NCBI RefSeq assembly: GCF_000499845.2
Contig: NC_023758.2
Span: 25,641,520-25,705,519, forward strand
DNA length: 64,000 bases
Direction of reading: 5' to 3'
Origin: Phaseolus vulgaris
Taxonomy: Eukaryota; Streptophyta; Magnoliopsida; Fabales; Fabaceae
Of the stretch, positions 24,245 to 36,125 are shown piece by piece; positions within the stretch are counted from its first letter, which is position 1, and each line of letters opens with the position of its first letter. The notes beneath the pieces were generated by a model. The model searched no databases. It was given only the letters and a program-made list of their open reading frames with translations, and was not told the origin of the DNA. A program made the translations under genes and the position numbers.

Positions 24245-26350
24245 TACAAAGGAGAATCACCGCTACTCGGCGTCTACCAGTTGCCCTTCAACGATTCTCT
24301 TTGTCAGTCCAGTTTGGGAAAGGTCCACCCCAGGATGCACACAGGCAACCTGGGCTATGGAATCCTCAAACCTTGTTGCGTAAGACTCCGCGGCATCCCG
24401 GGTGAGTTCATCCTTGGTCTAAAGGAAGTGTTCATCCTTTCGGACCAACTCTTCCTTCAGCTTGGCCAATTGCTCTTCTAGCTGGGCTGACTTCCCCTTT
24501 AGTTGAGCTTATTCCTCCTTCAGCTGGGCCATCTCGGCATCCCTGCTACAAAGCTTCTCCGCCAAGCCATCCACTTAAGCTTGCAAGTCAGTGTTCCTGA
24601 CATAGATCCTCAGAGTCTCTTGGGACTTCTCGAACAAGAGCTTCTTAGTCTCTTGATCAGATTTGCGAAGCTCCGCCATCTCCAAGATCCTGTCAGTCTC
24701 ATGACGCGTAAGTTCTTTGATTTGAAGGGCGTTTTGGCTAGCTGCTTCCTTCAGTTTCTGCGTCTTGGACAAAAGAAGGCTGGATCCAACCAGAGTCTCC
24801 CCAAGATGCCTCAAGATATGATCCAGCAAAGAATCATCCTCCAAGTTCCCCAGTCTCTCATGGGTCTGGAAGGACTCCAACACCCGCTGAAGGAAGGCCG
24901 ACAGATCAGCAAGGGGCTCACCACAATCGCCCCCTGAAGCACTCTCCCCCTACCCTCGTGCACCACGATGTCACGGGGGGAAGAGGCACTGGGAGGGTGC
25001 TCCCTGTAGGAAGGAGCACGACCGTCTGAGCCTAAGGGGGCAGGAACGACAACATCGGCCTTACGCTTCCTCTTAAAGACGAGGCCTGAACAAGTGTCCT
25101 CATCTTTAGAAGCAGCAGCCTCAGTGACCTCAACCACCCCTTTTAGCCTTTGGTCTACGGGGGCTGGGGCAAAAGGGTCAGGAGCAGCCTTCAGTTGATC
25201 TGCAACAGCAGCCAACTGCCTCCTTTTCTCGGCGTTGAGTACCATGCCTGCACAAGAAGAAGAAATAACATAAGAATTTAAACCAGCAATGCACACAAGC
25301 AAAGAGAAACACAAGTAGGAATAAGGAGAGAGGAGGTACCAATATAGCCTTTAAGAGCCTTAGGGCTGCATTCGAGCTTGAGCAGCTCGACAATGCTAAA
25401 CACTGCTCCCAGGTTGGAGAAGAAATTGCACACCTCTCGTTCCTGCGTGGGTAAGTCCTCAAGGCATCTGGGTTTCTTGAGCCCAGATTCCTTCACCCAA
25501 TAGAGGGGAAACCCATCTAAGAGGGTGGGGTCTGATTTGCTGCAACGGATTTTGAAGAACTTCCCTTTGAAGCCCTTGTATGATTACTGTCAGAGGGTCG
25601 ACAATACTCTTCCAGCGACCCCGTTGAAGCTCACCCACAACTTCTTCCCTGGACTCTTGGCTTCGAAGAAATATAAAAAGACATCCACTGAAGGCGTATG
25701 GCCAAAGTGGTCGCGGAGGATAGAGAAGGCCCTAACAAATGCCCAGTTGTTGGGGTGTAGCTGGGTAGGGGCGACATTGACCTTAATGAGGAGAGCACGC
25801 TTGAAGCCGATGAGGGGTAGGCGAAGGGAAAGTCTCTTGAAGATTGTTGAGTAGATGAAACAAAAGGGGCCCTCTGGGTTCGATGACTCATCAACACAAA
25901 CGGGCTCACCCATCCTACATGGCACAAGCTTTACGAACCTATCGTGCTCCTTCCTAAAGACACGAGATTTATGGCAATCCTGGTTCTTCCTATATGTCGC
26001 TATGCTCGCAAAGGAGGTAAAACTAGAGGTTTCATCTAAAAGATCGTCAGATGCCCAACGATATAAGGATTTAAAGTCGAGGGGAGGAGGAGTTGGATTC
26101 GTTTGGGCCATCTTAAGGAGAGAACGCTAAAATAAAAGAAGGAAAAAGAAGAAAAAGGCAAAGTTCTGAGAAAGAAATGGTGCACCTCAGAAAGAAAAAC
26201 AGGGAAGTAGAAAACGAAGAACAACAATAGTAAAAATGCAGAAAATCTAAACAGTCCCAGAATAGTTAATGCATGTCCAGGGCATCAGAATGATAAAGCA
26301 ACGACAATGGTGAAATAAAAGACATACCTTGGAGTGATTGTGCTTCAGTG
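24245..26350 (-). pseudogene. Antisense gene of the Tat-type element (Transposase_28-like N-part, coiled-coil C-part), spliced
   Basis: Transcribed opposite to gag-pol. A 5' leader exon ends at a donor (AAG|GTATGTC, 26328/26327). An acceptor (TTTTAG|CG, 26127/26126) precedes the ATG at 26111. The first coding exon encodes a domain like Pfam 'putative gypsy type transposon' (NVAPTQLHPNNWAFVRAFSI, FGHTPSVDVFLYFFE). After two in-frame stops near 25590 it goes on to SYKGFKGKFFKIRC and ends at a GT donor at 25339. A 92-base intron ends with CAG at 25248. The next exon starts GMVLNAEKRRQLAAVADQLK and, after one frame shift near 24940, encodes a long coiled coil and a C-terminal DSIAQVACVHPGVDL block that matches the antisense gene of the element at 42631-47254. 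Splice sites are inferred. Function is unknown. Confidence 0.75.
25248..25339 (-). other. Predicted intron in the antisense gene
   Basis: On the minus strand GTACCTCC follows ...KALKGYIG and a pyrimidine-rich end TTCTTCTTGTGCAG precedes GCATGGTAC. Removing 92 bases joins two homologous coding blocks. Confidence 0.6.
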
Positions 26351-26640
26351 AGTTGAAGTGGTTAAGGGAGGAAGACAGAGCGTTCTGAGAAATGGAAGGG
26401 TTTGAAAAATGCCTAAGAGAAGTAATGAAACAGTGAAAAGTGCGTAAGGGTTGAGGGGTTTAAGGTATAAGGGAAGTGCAAGCGACAACGAGTCTTGACC
26501 GTTGATCTTGCCACGTGTACGCTGGTGAAAAAGTATGGTGAAATGTCACCTCAGTGCACTGTGCACGTCCTGTCACTCGTTCGCCATGCAGGTTCCCGTG
26601 GGCGATCACTTAGCCTCTTCGCCGAAACAAGTTACAGCTC

Positions 26641-26655
26641 GAGCCTGGGGGCTTG
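26641..26655 (+). other. Polypurine tract of the Tat-type element
   Basis: GAGCCTGGGGGCTTG lies directly before the TGTACTGG start of the 3' LTR. Equivalent G-rich tracts (CTGGGGGCTTG; TTAGGGGGGCTAG) precede the 3' LTRs of the other two Tat-type elements. Confidence 0.8.
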
Positions 26656-27387
26656 TGTACTGGCCAGACCTCAGACATCGACATCAGAGATCGGCATCAG
26701 ACGCCGACATCGGTGGTCTGGTCGCATTAATGGGCCACGTAAGTGGGCCCCAGGAATATTAATGAGCTATCATCCAGATATAAGAAAGACCTAAATCACG
26801 GAAGGGTCCATGCATGTGGTGTGTATAGTACGTTCAGGTCTAGCACAAGTAAGTATTCCCTTGAGGCGCTAAGGCCCATAAGGGTTAGGATTTTCAGGGA
26901 AAGACTGCATGCATGACACGTGAATAATTAGGGCATCTATAGAATAGATGGCCCAGCAGCGCTGGTGCATGAGTTGGTACCCTAGAGGCCATACTGTTAA
27001 GATTTTGAACTCCATAAAAGGAAAGTCCTGTGCGACAGTTGCGCTAAGCTTGTTCGACACGCAATGGGACGCCTTGCTAGTAACCGTAATTCCACTTAAG
27101 GAAAGATCCTTGTGGGACAGGGAAGTTGACCTAGATACAACCTATAAAAAGGGTGGTAAGAATCCTAGAAAAGTATGTCGTTTCTAAGACTGAAACTATT
27201 TTACATACTTATTGTTTCTTAGCCCAGTACTGACTTGATCGTCGAAGTGCAATCAACAGGTAGGGCTCCCTCTATTTCAACGGAGCCACTCTCTATCACC
27301 TGAGGAAGAGAGCAAAAACCACCAGAAATAGGAGGAGCCACCATCTGCCTCTGAAGTCAACGGCGGCTGAGTCAACCGACGAGAACA
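26656..27387 (+). repeat. 3' LTR of the Tat-type element
   Basis: 732 bp, matching 16858-17581 with clearly more differences than the copia LTR pair, so the insertion is older. It ends CCGACGAGAACA, followed by AATAC. Confidence 0.93.
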
Positions 27388-27392
27388 AATAC

Positions 27393-28720
27393 ATTTTCAA
27401 TTTTTTTTTTTAGAATTTGTTTTCAAATTTTATTTTTTTATGTTATAATTGTTTGTAGAAATGAGATTTTGATATTTTCAATTTTATTTTATAATTTCAT
27501 TTCTGATACACAAAAATATATTTCATATTTTTTTCTTTTAAGAATATTTTCTTTAATTTCAGATTTTCAATTTTAGAAAGATAATATTTGAAATTCAAAA
27601 AAATTGATTGCATGAATCATTGGTTGCACAAACAATTGCAAAATAAATAATATGAAACTTAGTACATTTATATTATTTTAAAAAAAATTAGTCAAATAAA
27701 ATTTTAAATTGAAACGTAGTTTGATGAGCAACTACTTTAACTCGATAAAAAAACACAATACAAAAGAAACTTTTGAGAGAAGTGTGAAAAAAAAGACTGA
27801 AACAGAAAAAAGAACACGAAGAAAATGAAATATAAAAAAATAATGTAGACCACAAATTTATATTTTTTATCTTCATTTTATTAATCTAAAGGTATTTCTT
27901 ATTGAACCAATGTCATTATCATTTATTTGTATAAATTCTAATTGTTTAATTGTTAATGTTCCTCATTTTTATACTTCTTTTACTCTGCTTTTCATTTTCG
28001 TACAACAAGTGGATGTGGAAAAGGAAGAAGATACAGAAGTAGAATATCCCAAAATATTACTTGAATATGAAACATTTAGATATTTTGCACAGGTACAAAG
28101 TCATCTTGATATCATTGTTGATAGGGGCATCGATGAGAGGATGAATGAGTTTCAAACACGACATTCTTGCAAAGAAGATAAAAAAGATTAGAAAATCTAT
28201 ATTTTCTTAATATTTGTTACCGGAGTTTCTCATCTTCTTTTTCTTCTTTCTCTTTCATTATTATATTCATTTTTTTTAATTTTATATTAGTAAATTAAAA
28301 TTAGTAATTTACAGGTTTTGAGAATGAAATACATGACATAATTATCTTACTGTACTTATGTTCATTATATATTTTTTACTATAACTTAATTATTAAAATT
28401 GTATGTTAAAACTCATAACTGATAAAATATATATTTTTTACTATAACTTAATTATTAAAATTGTATGCTAAAACTCATAACTGATAAAAAAATGTTATAT
28501 TTTATTTTTTTAATAATATTTAATATTTAAAAGATATAATATATGTAATAATATATATAATAATAAAAATAAAAAATACAGATATTTTCGCTACTAAATA
28601 TAAAAAATATCACTTTTTTAGAAAGAAAAAATGCAAATCACATTCATTTGATAATCTATCATAAATAATATTTTAAATTAGAAAATAAAATATAGGTGTC
28701 AAACTATGAGCTCACAGTGG
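27393..28720. other. Intergenic DNA upstream of CCD4, with an unassigned short frame
   Basis: AT-rich. A frame at 27910-28191 ends in a hydrophilic stretch (EKEEDTEVEYPKILLEYETF...IIVDRGIDERMNEFQTRH) that is more gene-like than its surroundings. I cannot assign it; it may be a fragment of a coding exon. A 62-bp tandem duplication lies at 28367-28490. Confidence 0.4.
28367..28490. repeat. 62-bp tandem duplication
   Basis: Two nearly identical copies containing ACTATAACTTAATTATT and AAAACTCATAACTGAT lie side by side about 350 bp upstream of the CCD4 start. They differ mainly at one T/C position. Confidence 0.85.
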
Positions 28721-28723
28721 GAG

Positions 28724-28732
28724 TATATAAAA
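28724..28732 (+). promoter_or_regulatory. Likely TATA box of the CCD4 gene
   Basis: TATATAAAA lies 110 bp upstream of the start codon, in a good position for a short 5' leader of about 80 bases. Confidence 0.6.
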
Positions 28733-28841
28733 GAGAAGTGGAAGAGAAGATAAGAATGGTAGAAGAAGGGGAGTACTTTACTCGATTCTCATAACTAGCC
28801 ACAGAGACACTTCTGCTGTTGCTCTGACCCTACCCTACAAA

Positions 28842-30858
28842 ATGGTTCCTAAACCCATCACAGTGACAGTAGGAGCACCACCGGTGTCTTCTCCACCCAA
28901 CCCTCTCTTGAAAAACGCAGTATCAACCGTTAAAACAGAAGAAAAACCCCAAACCACCACACTCCCCCCACTCTCAACCACCACTCCAAAAACCAACCCT
29001 GCTCCAACCATCAAAACAACGCCGCAGCAACGCCTGGAACCAAAAAGAAAAACGAATTCATGGGCTCCAGCGCTAATGCTGAACGCGTTGGACAGCATCG
29101 TCAACAACTTCATAGACCCTCCACTGAAACCCTCCGTAGACCCCAGACACGTCCTGTCGCAAAACTTCGCCCCCGTCAATGAACTCCCTCCCACCGAGTG
29201 CCAAGTAATCGAGGGCTCCCTCCCGCCCTGCCTCGACGGCGCCTACATCCGAAATGGCCCCAACCCTCAGTTCCTCCCGCGTGGACCCTACCACCTCTTC
29301 GACGGAGACGGCATGCTCCACGCGCTCCGCATCTTCCAAGGCAAACCCACCCTATGTAGCCGCTACGTCAAAACCTACAAATACACAATGGAAAACGACG
29401 CTGGTTTCCCTCTCATCCCCAACGTCTTCTCTGGCTTCAACTCCCTTGCTGGCTCCGCGGCGCGTGGCTCTCTAACCGCGGCGAGGATCGCCACGGGACA
29501 GTTCAATCCGTCTAATGGCATTGGGTTGGCCAACACCAGCTTAGCCTTCTTCGCTAACCGTCTCTTCGCGCTGGGCGAATCCGACCTCCCCTACGCCGTC
29601 TATGTTACCCCTAACGGCGAGGTCGAAACAATCGGCCGTTACGACTTCAACGGCAAACTTTCGGTCAGCATGACGGCGCATCCGAAGGTAGACCCCGACA
29701 CAGGGGAATGCTTCGCCTTCCGTTACGGCCCCGTTCCCCCGTTCCTAACCTACTTCCGTTTTGACCCTAACGGGAACAAGCACGACGACGTGCCTATCTT
29801 CTCCGTGACTTCACCTTCGTTTCTCCACGACTTCGCCATCACCAAGAATTATGCAGTCTTCTGCGATATTCAGCTCGGAATGAACCCTCTCGGCATGATC
29901 GCCGGTGGCTCCCCCATGGGCTCCATCGCTTCCAAAGTCCCAAGGATTGGAGTCCTTCCTCGGTACGTATGTACATACATATATATGCACAACACTTACA
30001 ATTGTTTTCCATCACAGAATTTGGTGGATGATTCTTTAATCAGAATCTCAGTTCGTGTTAGTAATTCACCTAATCAACGTTTTCACGCAAAATGTAGAAA
30101 TTAAATTAAGATTTGATTGATGTGGAACTGTATTAAAAAAATACTAAAAGCAAAACACTATTGAATTATATATAAATTTAGTTAATTTTCATTATTACCG
30201 ATTTAATTGTTATTACAGTTATGCTAAGGATGAATCCATGATGAAGTGGTTCGAGGTGCCGGGGTTTAACTTCATTCACGCGATAAACGCGTGGGAGGAG
30301 GATGAGGGAAGAACATTGGTGGTGGTGGCGCCGAATATTCTGTCGTTGGAGCACGCAATAGAGAGAGTGGAGCTGGTTCACGCGATGGTGGAGAAGCTGA
30401 GGATCGATCTGGAGACGGGAATTGTGACGCGGCAACCGGTGTCGGCGCGGAACCTTGATTTCGCGGTTATAAACCCAGCATTCGTTGGGAAGAAGAATAG
30501 GTTCGTTTACGCGGCGGTGGGAGACCCGATGCCGAAGATCTCGGGGGTGGTGAAGCTGGACGTGTCGAAGGTGGAGGAGCGGGGGGAGTGCACGGTGGGA
30601 TGCAGGATGTACGGCGAGGGATGCTACGGCGGGGAACCGTTCTTCGTGGCGAAGGAGGAAGGGGGCGAGGAGGACGATGGGTACTTGGTGACCTACGTGC
30701 ACGACGAGAGGAAGGGAGAGTCGAAGTTCTTGGTGATGGACACGAAGTCGCCGGAGCTGGACGTGGTGGCGGTGGTGAGGCTTCCACGGCGGGTTCCGTA
30801 CGGTTTTCATGGGTATTTTGTGAAGGAAAGTGACCTTAGGAAGGCGGTGTTGTTGTGA
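28842..30858 (+). CDS. CCD4: Carotenoid cleavage dioxygenase 4 (CCD4-type), two exons
   Basis: Exons 28842-29962 and 30219-30858 give 586 residues, close to Arabidopsis CCD4 (about 595 as I recall). The intron of 256 bases has GT (CG|GTACGTATG) and AG (TATTACAG) ends and keeps frame within an Arg codon. The four iron-ligand histidines of the carotenoid oxygenase family are present: H280 (SMTAHPKVDP), H329 (SFLHDFAIT), H394 (FNFIHAINAWEE) and H571 (PYGFHGYF). Also visible are YIRNGPNPQF and YHLFDGDGMLHALRI. The first 70 or so residues are rich in Pro, Thr and Lys with no acidic cluster, as expected for a plastid transit peptide. CCD4 enzymes cleave carotenoids at 9,10 positions in plastoglobules and lower carotenoid content in petals and seeds. 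The C-terminal third is very GC-rich compared with its surroundings. NCED is less likely on overall sequence. Confidence 0.95.
29963..30218 (+). other. CCD4 intron
   Basis: 256 bases, AT-rich, starting GTACGTATGTACAT and ending TTGTTATTACAG. Splicing it out restores the protein; reading through gives a frame that leaves the family after VLPR. Confidence 0.9.
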
Positions 30859-33611
30859 TGATTGAGGTGTGGGATAGCGCCATTATTATCCCTTCTCAGC
30901 ATTATTCACCGCTTCACTGTGATTAGAAGGTAGCATAGAGATATAGATTAGAGGGGTAAAGAAGTAAATAAATAAAAGAGTTGTGTATGGAAGACACAGA
31001 GTAATAATGTAGAGACACAACAAGATCTATGCCATAAAAAACTTGGGATGACATCATCGCTCCATATTTCATAGTCCCATCGGATCACCGATGACTTTAT
31101 CTATCATTGATACAAATGAGACATTGAAAATCTACTCAAGTATAAAAAAAAAGTAATTTTATCAATTTATATAAAAATGTAAATTTTAGGTAAAGAAAGA
31201 AAATTATATATTGAAATAAGATTCTGAATGTATATTTTTCCTTATCGTGTGCTGTCTTTTTATTCAACATCAGTTAAATTCATGATTATTTTTCATCAAC
31301 TGTTCATCAATTTAAACCCATTACCTTTTTACTTCATAATTAAATCAGTTACTATAACCTATTTAACTTATTTACTACATGCATGAAGTAAATATATTAT
31401 CAAAAACAAATTACAAACAACAAAAAATATACACCTCACAAACTAATAAAATAATATTTTAATTATATTTAATTTTTATTCTTTTACATTATACAATAAA
31501 AATATATATTTAAAATTACATTATAATATTTAAAATTAAAAAATAAATTAAATATGATTAAAATATTATTTTATTAATTTGTGAAGTGTATATTTCTTTA
31601 CTGTGTAGTTAACATATCATCACCTATCCAAAATATCTACACTTATGATACTATTGCTTCCTCAACATCTCTTTTCACTTTAATATATTTTACACCTTTT
31701 GTCGTTTTCTTCACAAAAAACTACAGTGCTTGTAAATAAGAAAAAATAGTATTAATTTTACCATTTTCTTTCTAATTTTTAATATTATATTTGCATGCCA
31801 TTCCAATGAATTGTAATTTACTGGTGGCAAAACCTTTATATTTGTTCTGTCTCTGAGATGAAATTAAGAAATAATCGCCTTCTACCAGTAAGAGTATTTT
31901 TTAATACTGGATTATCTTACTTTTTACTTACCATTTAGTTAAGTTAAAAAAAATAATCAAGTTTTAACTCTCATTTATCTCCTATTTGTCGGGAAAAACA
32001 ATTTAACTGAAGCTTATGAGCTGAAAATCGATAACTGAATTTAATTTTTCTTTTTTCATGTTAATTGACAGGTTAAGTGGAAAATAGATTCGATTTAAGT
32101 CGATCATTTTATTATTTATTCTTGGACATCATACCTAATATATGAATCGTCGAATCGACAATAATAAAGTAGAACGACTTTAAGGGGTCATTGATATTCT
32201 TAAACTGATCGTAATGAATGCTTGTAGATAAATTCTAGAAATTATCTACAACTTACACAAATGAGTGATTATTTTATTGGTTTCTTTGGTAGCTGCTCAG
32301 ACACGAGAGAGTATACCGAACATTATGACCAGATAGATGAAATATTTATTTGTCAAAAATTTTATATTTATGTTTGTATTTTAAATTATAAGTATGCTTT
32401 GTCTCACTACATTACATTTTCAAAGAAAATAAATAAAATACAAATTATGAAATTTCTCTATATTTTTTAAAAATATAAAGTCATTACTTTATGTTATTAA
32501 AATATTTAAATAATTCGCAGTATGTGTAATTTGTAGTATGTTGTCACTAATAAACGTATAAATAGTTTATACTTGTTTTAATTTAACAATATAATTAAAA
32601 ATAAAATAAAAATATGAAATATGCACACAAAATTGTGTTGCTTTAATAAATTATGCTTAAAATATAAACAGTTTATACATTTTCTTCTTATAATTTAAAA
32701 TATAATTAAGAGTAAAGTAGAATATGACATTAAATATAAAAAATTCTATATATTATCATAGATAAAAATAACCGTATTTTGGAAATTTTGAATCATAACG
32801 TATTTTGATTTTGTAGTTTTTTTAGAAATATTATGATTAATTATATTCTTAGTATAGCCTCTTGAAATTAACGTGTTTTAACTTTTGTGACTGTAATATT
32901 TTTTTTTTAATTTCTCTAAACTTAAACAATATTGTTTTTATTCCTAATTATTATATAAGACTTGTTAAATGCTTATATGTTTAAATAAAAAGTTAAAAGA
33001 CCACTGCGAGCAATATATCCTAATATTGTGATATAATGTTAACAATAGCAAGAATGAAAAATAAATAAAAACATTTTACGAGAATTAAAACCAAGATTAA
33101 TACATTATATAAAAAGTAAAAACAATTATTTAAAATTTTACGAAAAAGACAAATTTTAGAGGAGTGATGATATATACTCATCCAACAAAATTATATCTAC
33201 TTAATAATTAAAAAATAATAATATTTTAATTATATCTATTTTGTTTTTAACTTAAAATAGAGTGTAATTATTTGAAGGGTGTGAAAGTTATTATTTTCTA
33301 CTGAAAGAGGAAAGTAAGAGTCAGCTATTGGATGTAAGGATTGTTCCATTGTAGTACATCTCCCTCGTGTTCTTCGTGTCAAAATAGTTTTTTCCTTTTC
33401 CAATTCATCAATCATATCAAACAACTATTCATTCATCTATTTCTCGGTATACTAGTAGTGGCAGTTAATGATCCCAAAGAATGATTGAGTAATAGTTGCA
33501 AAATTAATTTGTGGTGGTAATATTAATACCTATTAAGAATTTACATGATATTAGTTATTTATGAATGATTTTATAATAAAAATATATATTTAATAAATTC
33601 TTATTAAAATA
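30859..33611. other. Intergenic DNA downstream of CCD4
   Basis: AT-rich with no supported gene. Possible CCD4 polyadenylation signals (AATAAA-like) lie near 30970. A small foldback element sits at 31425-31595. Confidence 0.5.
31425..31595. mobile_element. Small foldback MITE-like element
   Basis: The left arm AATATACACCTCACAAACTA and its extension through AATAATATTTTAATTATATT is mirrored at the right by AAAATATTATTTTATTAATT and GTGAAGTGTATATT. The arms are about 60 bp with a short AT-rich loop. I could not fix a target duplication, so the family is open. Confidence 0.6.
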
Positions 33612-33616
33612 GATTT

Positions 33617-34101
33617 TGTTATCGCAAGAGTTTAGAAACAATCTTATTTCTTTTAAGACCGTTGACTTTTAGTCTTTTTTTTTACAAGCTCTTAGTTTGT
33701 GTTTTTGGCTTGGACTTGGATAGGACTTGTAGATTCTCACTTATCTGGGTTAGGTCAACTGGATCTCTCGGTTCTTGGTCTCGGTCTCCTCTCACGGATG
33801 GGTGTGTGTACCTGAAAGGTGTTCCGATGCCAAAATCAGAATTGATACTAGTTACTTATCAGATAAATTCACTCTACTTACCTCTTGGGCCGGTCACCTA
33901 TTTATAACACTTTCTTATCGGGCTTAAAACCCAGTTGGACTTTTACTCTGTGCACCTGATCTTTTTTAAACACATCCTTTATATTTTGGGCCTTTTAGAT
34001 GGGCTTTTCCATAATAAATATTTATTTATTTATTTAATTTTCACCTTTCGGTTTTCCTATCGGTCAACCTCTTGGCCAACCTCTCGGCCGTAGATAGTAC
34101 A
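33617..34101 (-). repeat. 3' LTR of the second Tat-type element
   Basis: 485 bp, on the plus strand from TGTTATCGCAAGAG to TAGATAGTACA, aligning with 40953-42389 once the inner insertion is removed. The copies have diverged noticeably. CCTATTTATAACAC near 33897-33910 is shared with the other copy (CACCTATTTATAGCAC). Confidence 0.88.
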
Positions 34102-34372
34102 CTAGCCCCCCTAAGCATGAGGAATTTGAAAATACGAAATGCCTATTAGAAGGAGCGAGAAGACGATTTAAATGCATATCAGAGTAGAGATTTCTTGGGA
34201 ATATATTTGATTTTCGCATTAATGAGATTCTAAATATTAAATGTACTTGCGTAAGAAGAAATTGCATCGTTTTGCGTGTGTTGCTTTTAATGTGTCGTTT
34301 GATGTGAATGATCGTTTTCAATTCGACGATCACAATATTATGACGTTTCATGTATAAGAGTTTTAAGAACAC

Positions 34373-35388
34373 TATAAATACTTGGTTGGAAATGGTATAT
34401 CCTACCGCTTTTATTACTTTTGTATTCTTGCATCTGAGAGATCTAGACGAGTGTTTGGCCGAGAGATTTTAGGCGAATATTCTTGAAAGGTATTATGATT
34501 TCTTCAAGCTCTGTTTTCGTTTCTGATATTTTTCGGAATTTTCGTGCGCGAGTAACGGGCTACCGGGAAAGTGATTGAGACAAATAAGGATACTTGTTCG
34601 ACTGCTTCATCTGCCACCATTTATGTTGTGAAGAATAAAGCTAGTAGTGATATGAGTTCAAGTGAAGAAGTTGTAGATCTTGAAATTGAAGAAAGAGCCG
34701 AGAGGGCAGAAGAAAATTGGAGTCTTGTCTTGGCTATGATTGGGTTAATCCCAAAATTTGAGAATATGTTTCTCGGTATCGCTATTCTTCAATCCTTTGA
34801 AGTTTTCTTTCTAAAAATTCTATTTATTCTCCTGATTCTATCGGTAGGTATCTTTTTCAATTTTTTCTTTTTTGAACAAGAAAATTTTAACTTTGCTAAA
34901 TTGTGTCTTGTCTTTCAGGTTTAATGTCTGCTACTAATCTGAAAGGTCGAGCTTACTTTTCAAAGTTGTTTGCCAAATCTGACCGTTCCAGTCCTCAACA
35001 TGAAATAGAAGTTCAACATGAAATGGAAGTTCAGCCTAAAAGAGAGGTTGAAGCCATTCAACCCATTTCTCGGGTTGAAGTTGTGGTTGAGGCCGTAGAT
35101 GTCGGGAACGTTATTAATGAACATGTTAAGAAAAGGAAAAAAGAGAAAAGTGGTAGGTGGTCACATTCTTCTCCCAGGCACCATTGTCATGCATCCGAAA
35201 GCTCCTCTCAACCCCTCCCGAAAACCATTTCCGGTGTCATTTTTCAGAATTTGTGCATGACAATCTGGATGGTCCTTCTCGTGAAACGTTTAGAACAACC
35301 AATGTTTCTTCTTTGACAAATTCAACAGTTGAGCTTGCGGTCCGCTCGTTTATGATTGCTAAGATGATTAGAGAAGGTACAATGAAAG
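34373..35388 (+). pseudogene. Antisense gene of the second Tat-type element, cut by an insertion
   Basis: On the plus strand, opposite to the element's gag. A TATAAATA box (34373-34380) is followed by a leader that can end at a donor, GAAAG|GTATTATG (34489/34490). A strong acceptor (TTGTCTTTCAG, ending 34918) lies 5 bases before an ATG at 34924. The following exon reads MSATNLKGRAYFSKLFAKSD...EHVKKRKKEKSGR, basic and charged, and runs into the copia-like insertion at about 35389. A further open stretch at 34571-34870 (MIETNKDTCSTAS..., then a hydrophobic end) could be an extra exon. Layout, not sequence identity, links it to the antisense genes of the other two elements. Function unknown. Confidence 0.55.
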
Positions 35389-35774
35389 ATTTTTGCAAAC
35401 TTTGAAGGTACAATGAAAGCCAATCAAGAATCACAGAGAAGGAAACTATGGAAAACAATGCACAAAGCTGCTTTAGTTGAATTCCAGAAAATCAACTGGT
35501 TGTTTTTGCGATTCAACTAGTTGCTTTTATCAGCATTTAATAAAAACAACTTAAAATAGATATATGTGAGATCAGGGAAAGAGAGAATCAGACAAACAAA
35601 TTTATACTGGTTCACTCTTACACCAAGAGCTGCATTCAGTCCGCAGAAACCATTGGGTATCTACTATGCAATCAAAATCCAGATTACAAACACACCACCA
35701 AAGAAGTGACCTTGAACACAAACACCACATAAATAAGAACACCCTCTGATTCTACACTTACACACCAGTATTCC
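35389..35774 (-). repeat. Partial 3' LTR of the nested copia-like element
   Basis: Direct-repeat copy of about 37614-38025 with a roughly 25-bp deletion (ACACCTCAAGTCACACAC... absent) and scattered differences. It stops abruptly at CACACCAGTATT. Confidence 0.85.
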
Positions 35775-36119
35775 ATTTCCATTCCATTTCAATTCCTAAA
35801 TATGTTGTGTTGCTTTGTTCTTCATTCCAATCGGTTCATATGTCTTCTTTGATCATTCTAATCGGTTTAATTGTGTTGTTTGCTGTTTTCAATTAGTTTA
35901 ATTGTTCTTGATTCTGCACCCTAATTGTCATTCATAATCACCTATACTTGTGTTTTTCCTTTGGTTTTTGGAAATGAACCTTCACATCTACTTAACACTT
36001 GTTAAGTTAATGTCTAGTGGGGACTTTCCTTAGACTTCTCACCTTAATTGCTTAAGAATTACCGATCCTAATTCTAAAAAGTGTCACCTAATGAATCAAC
36101 ATAAAATAAACTCACATCA
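35775..36119. repeat. LTR fragment of the same family as the solo LTR at 41071-42032
   Basis: On the plus strand it ends ATAAACTCACATCA, matching the reverse complement of the solo LTR's start (AATCAACTCACATCA). Internal blocks also match: GTCTAGTGGGGACTTTCC versus GTCCAGTGGGGATCTTC, and CTTGTGTTTTTCCTTTG versus CTTGTATTTTTCCTTTG. It therefore lies in the opposite orientation, with a complete terminus at 36119 and truncation at 35775. Confidence 0.75.
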
Positions 36120-36125
36120 GAAAGC

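Noticed and set aside
28835..29339. Minus-strand frames over CCD4 exon 1, and others over exon 2
   Set aside because: Shadows caused by the GC-rich coding exon; no domain similarity.
33150..33270. Possible MITE with TATATACTCATCC and ATTTTAATTATATC motifs
   Set aside because: Only one arm could be seen; AT-rich similarity alone is not enough.
34571..34870. Stand-alone gene encoding MIETNKDTCSTAS...
   Set aside because: It lies within the antisense region of the second Tat-type element, between a leader donor and a strong acceptor, so it is more likely intron or a variable exon than a host gene.
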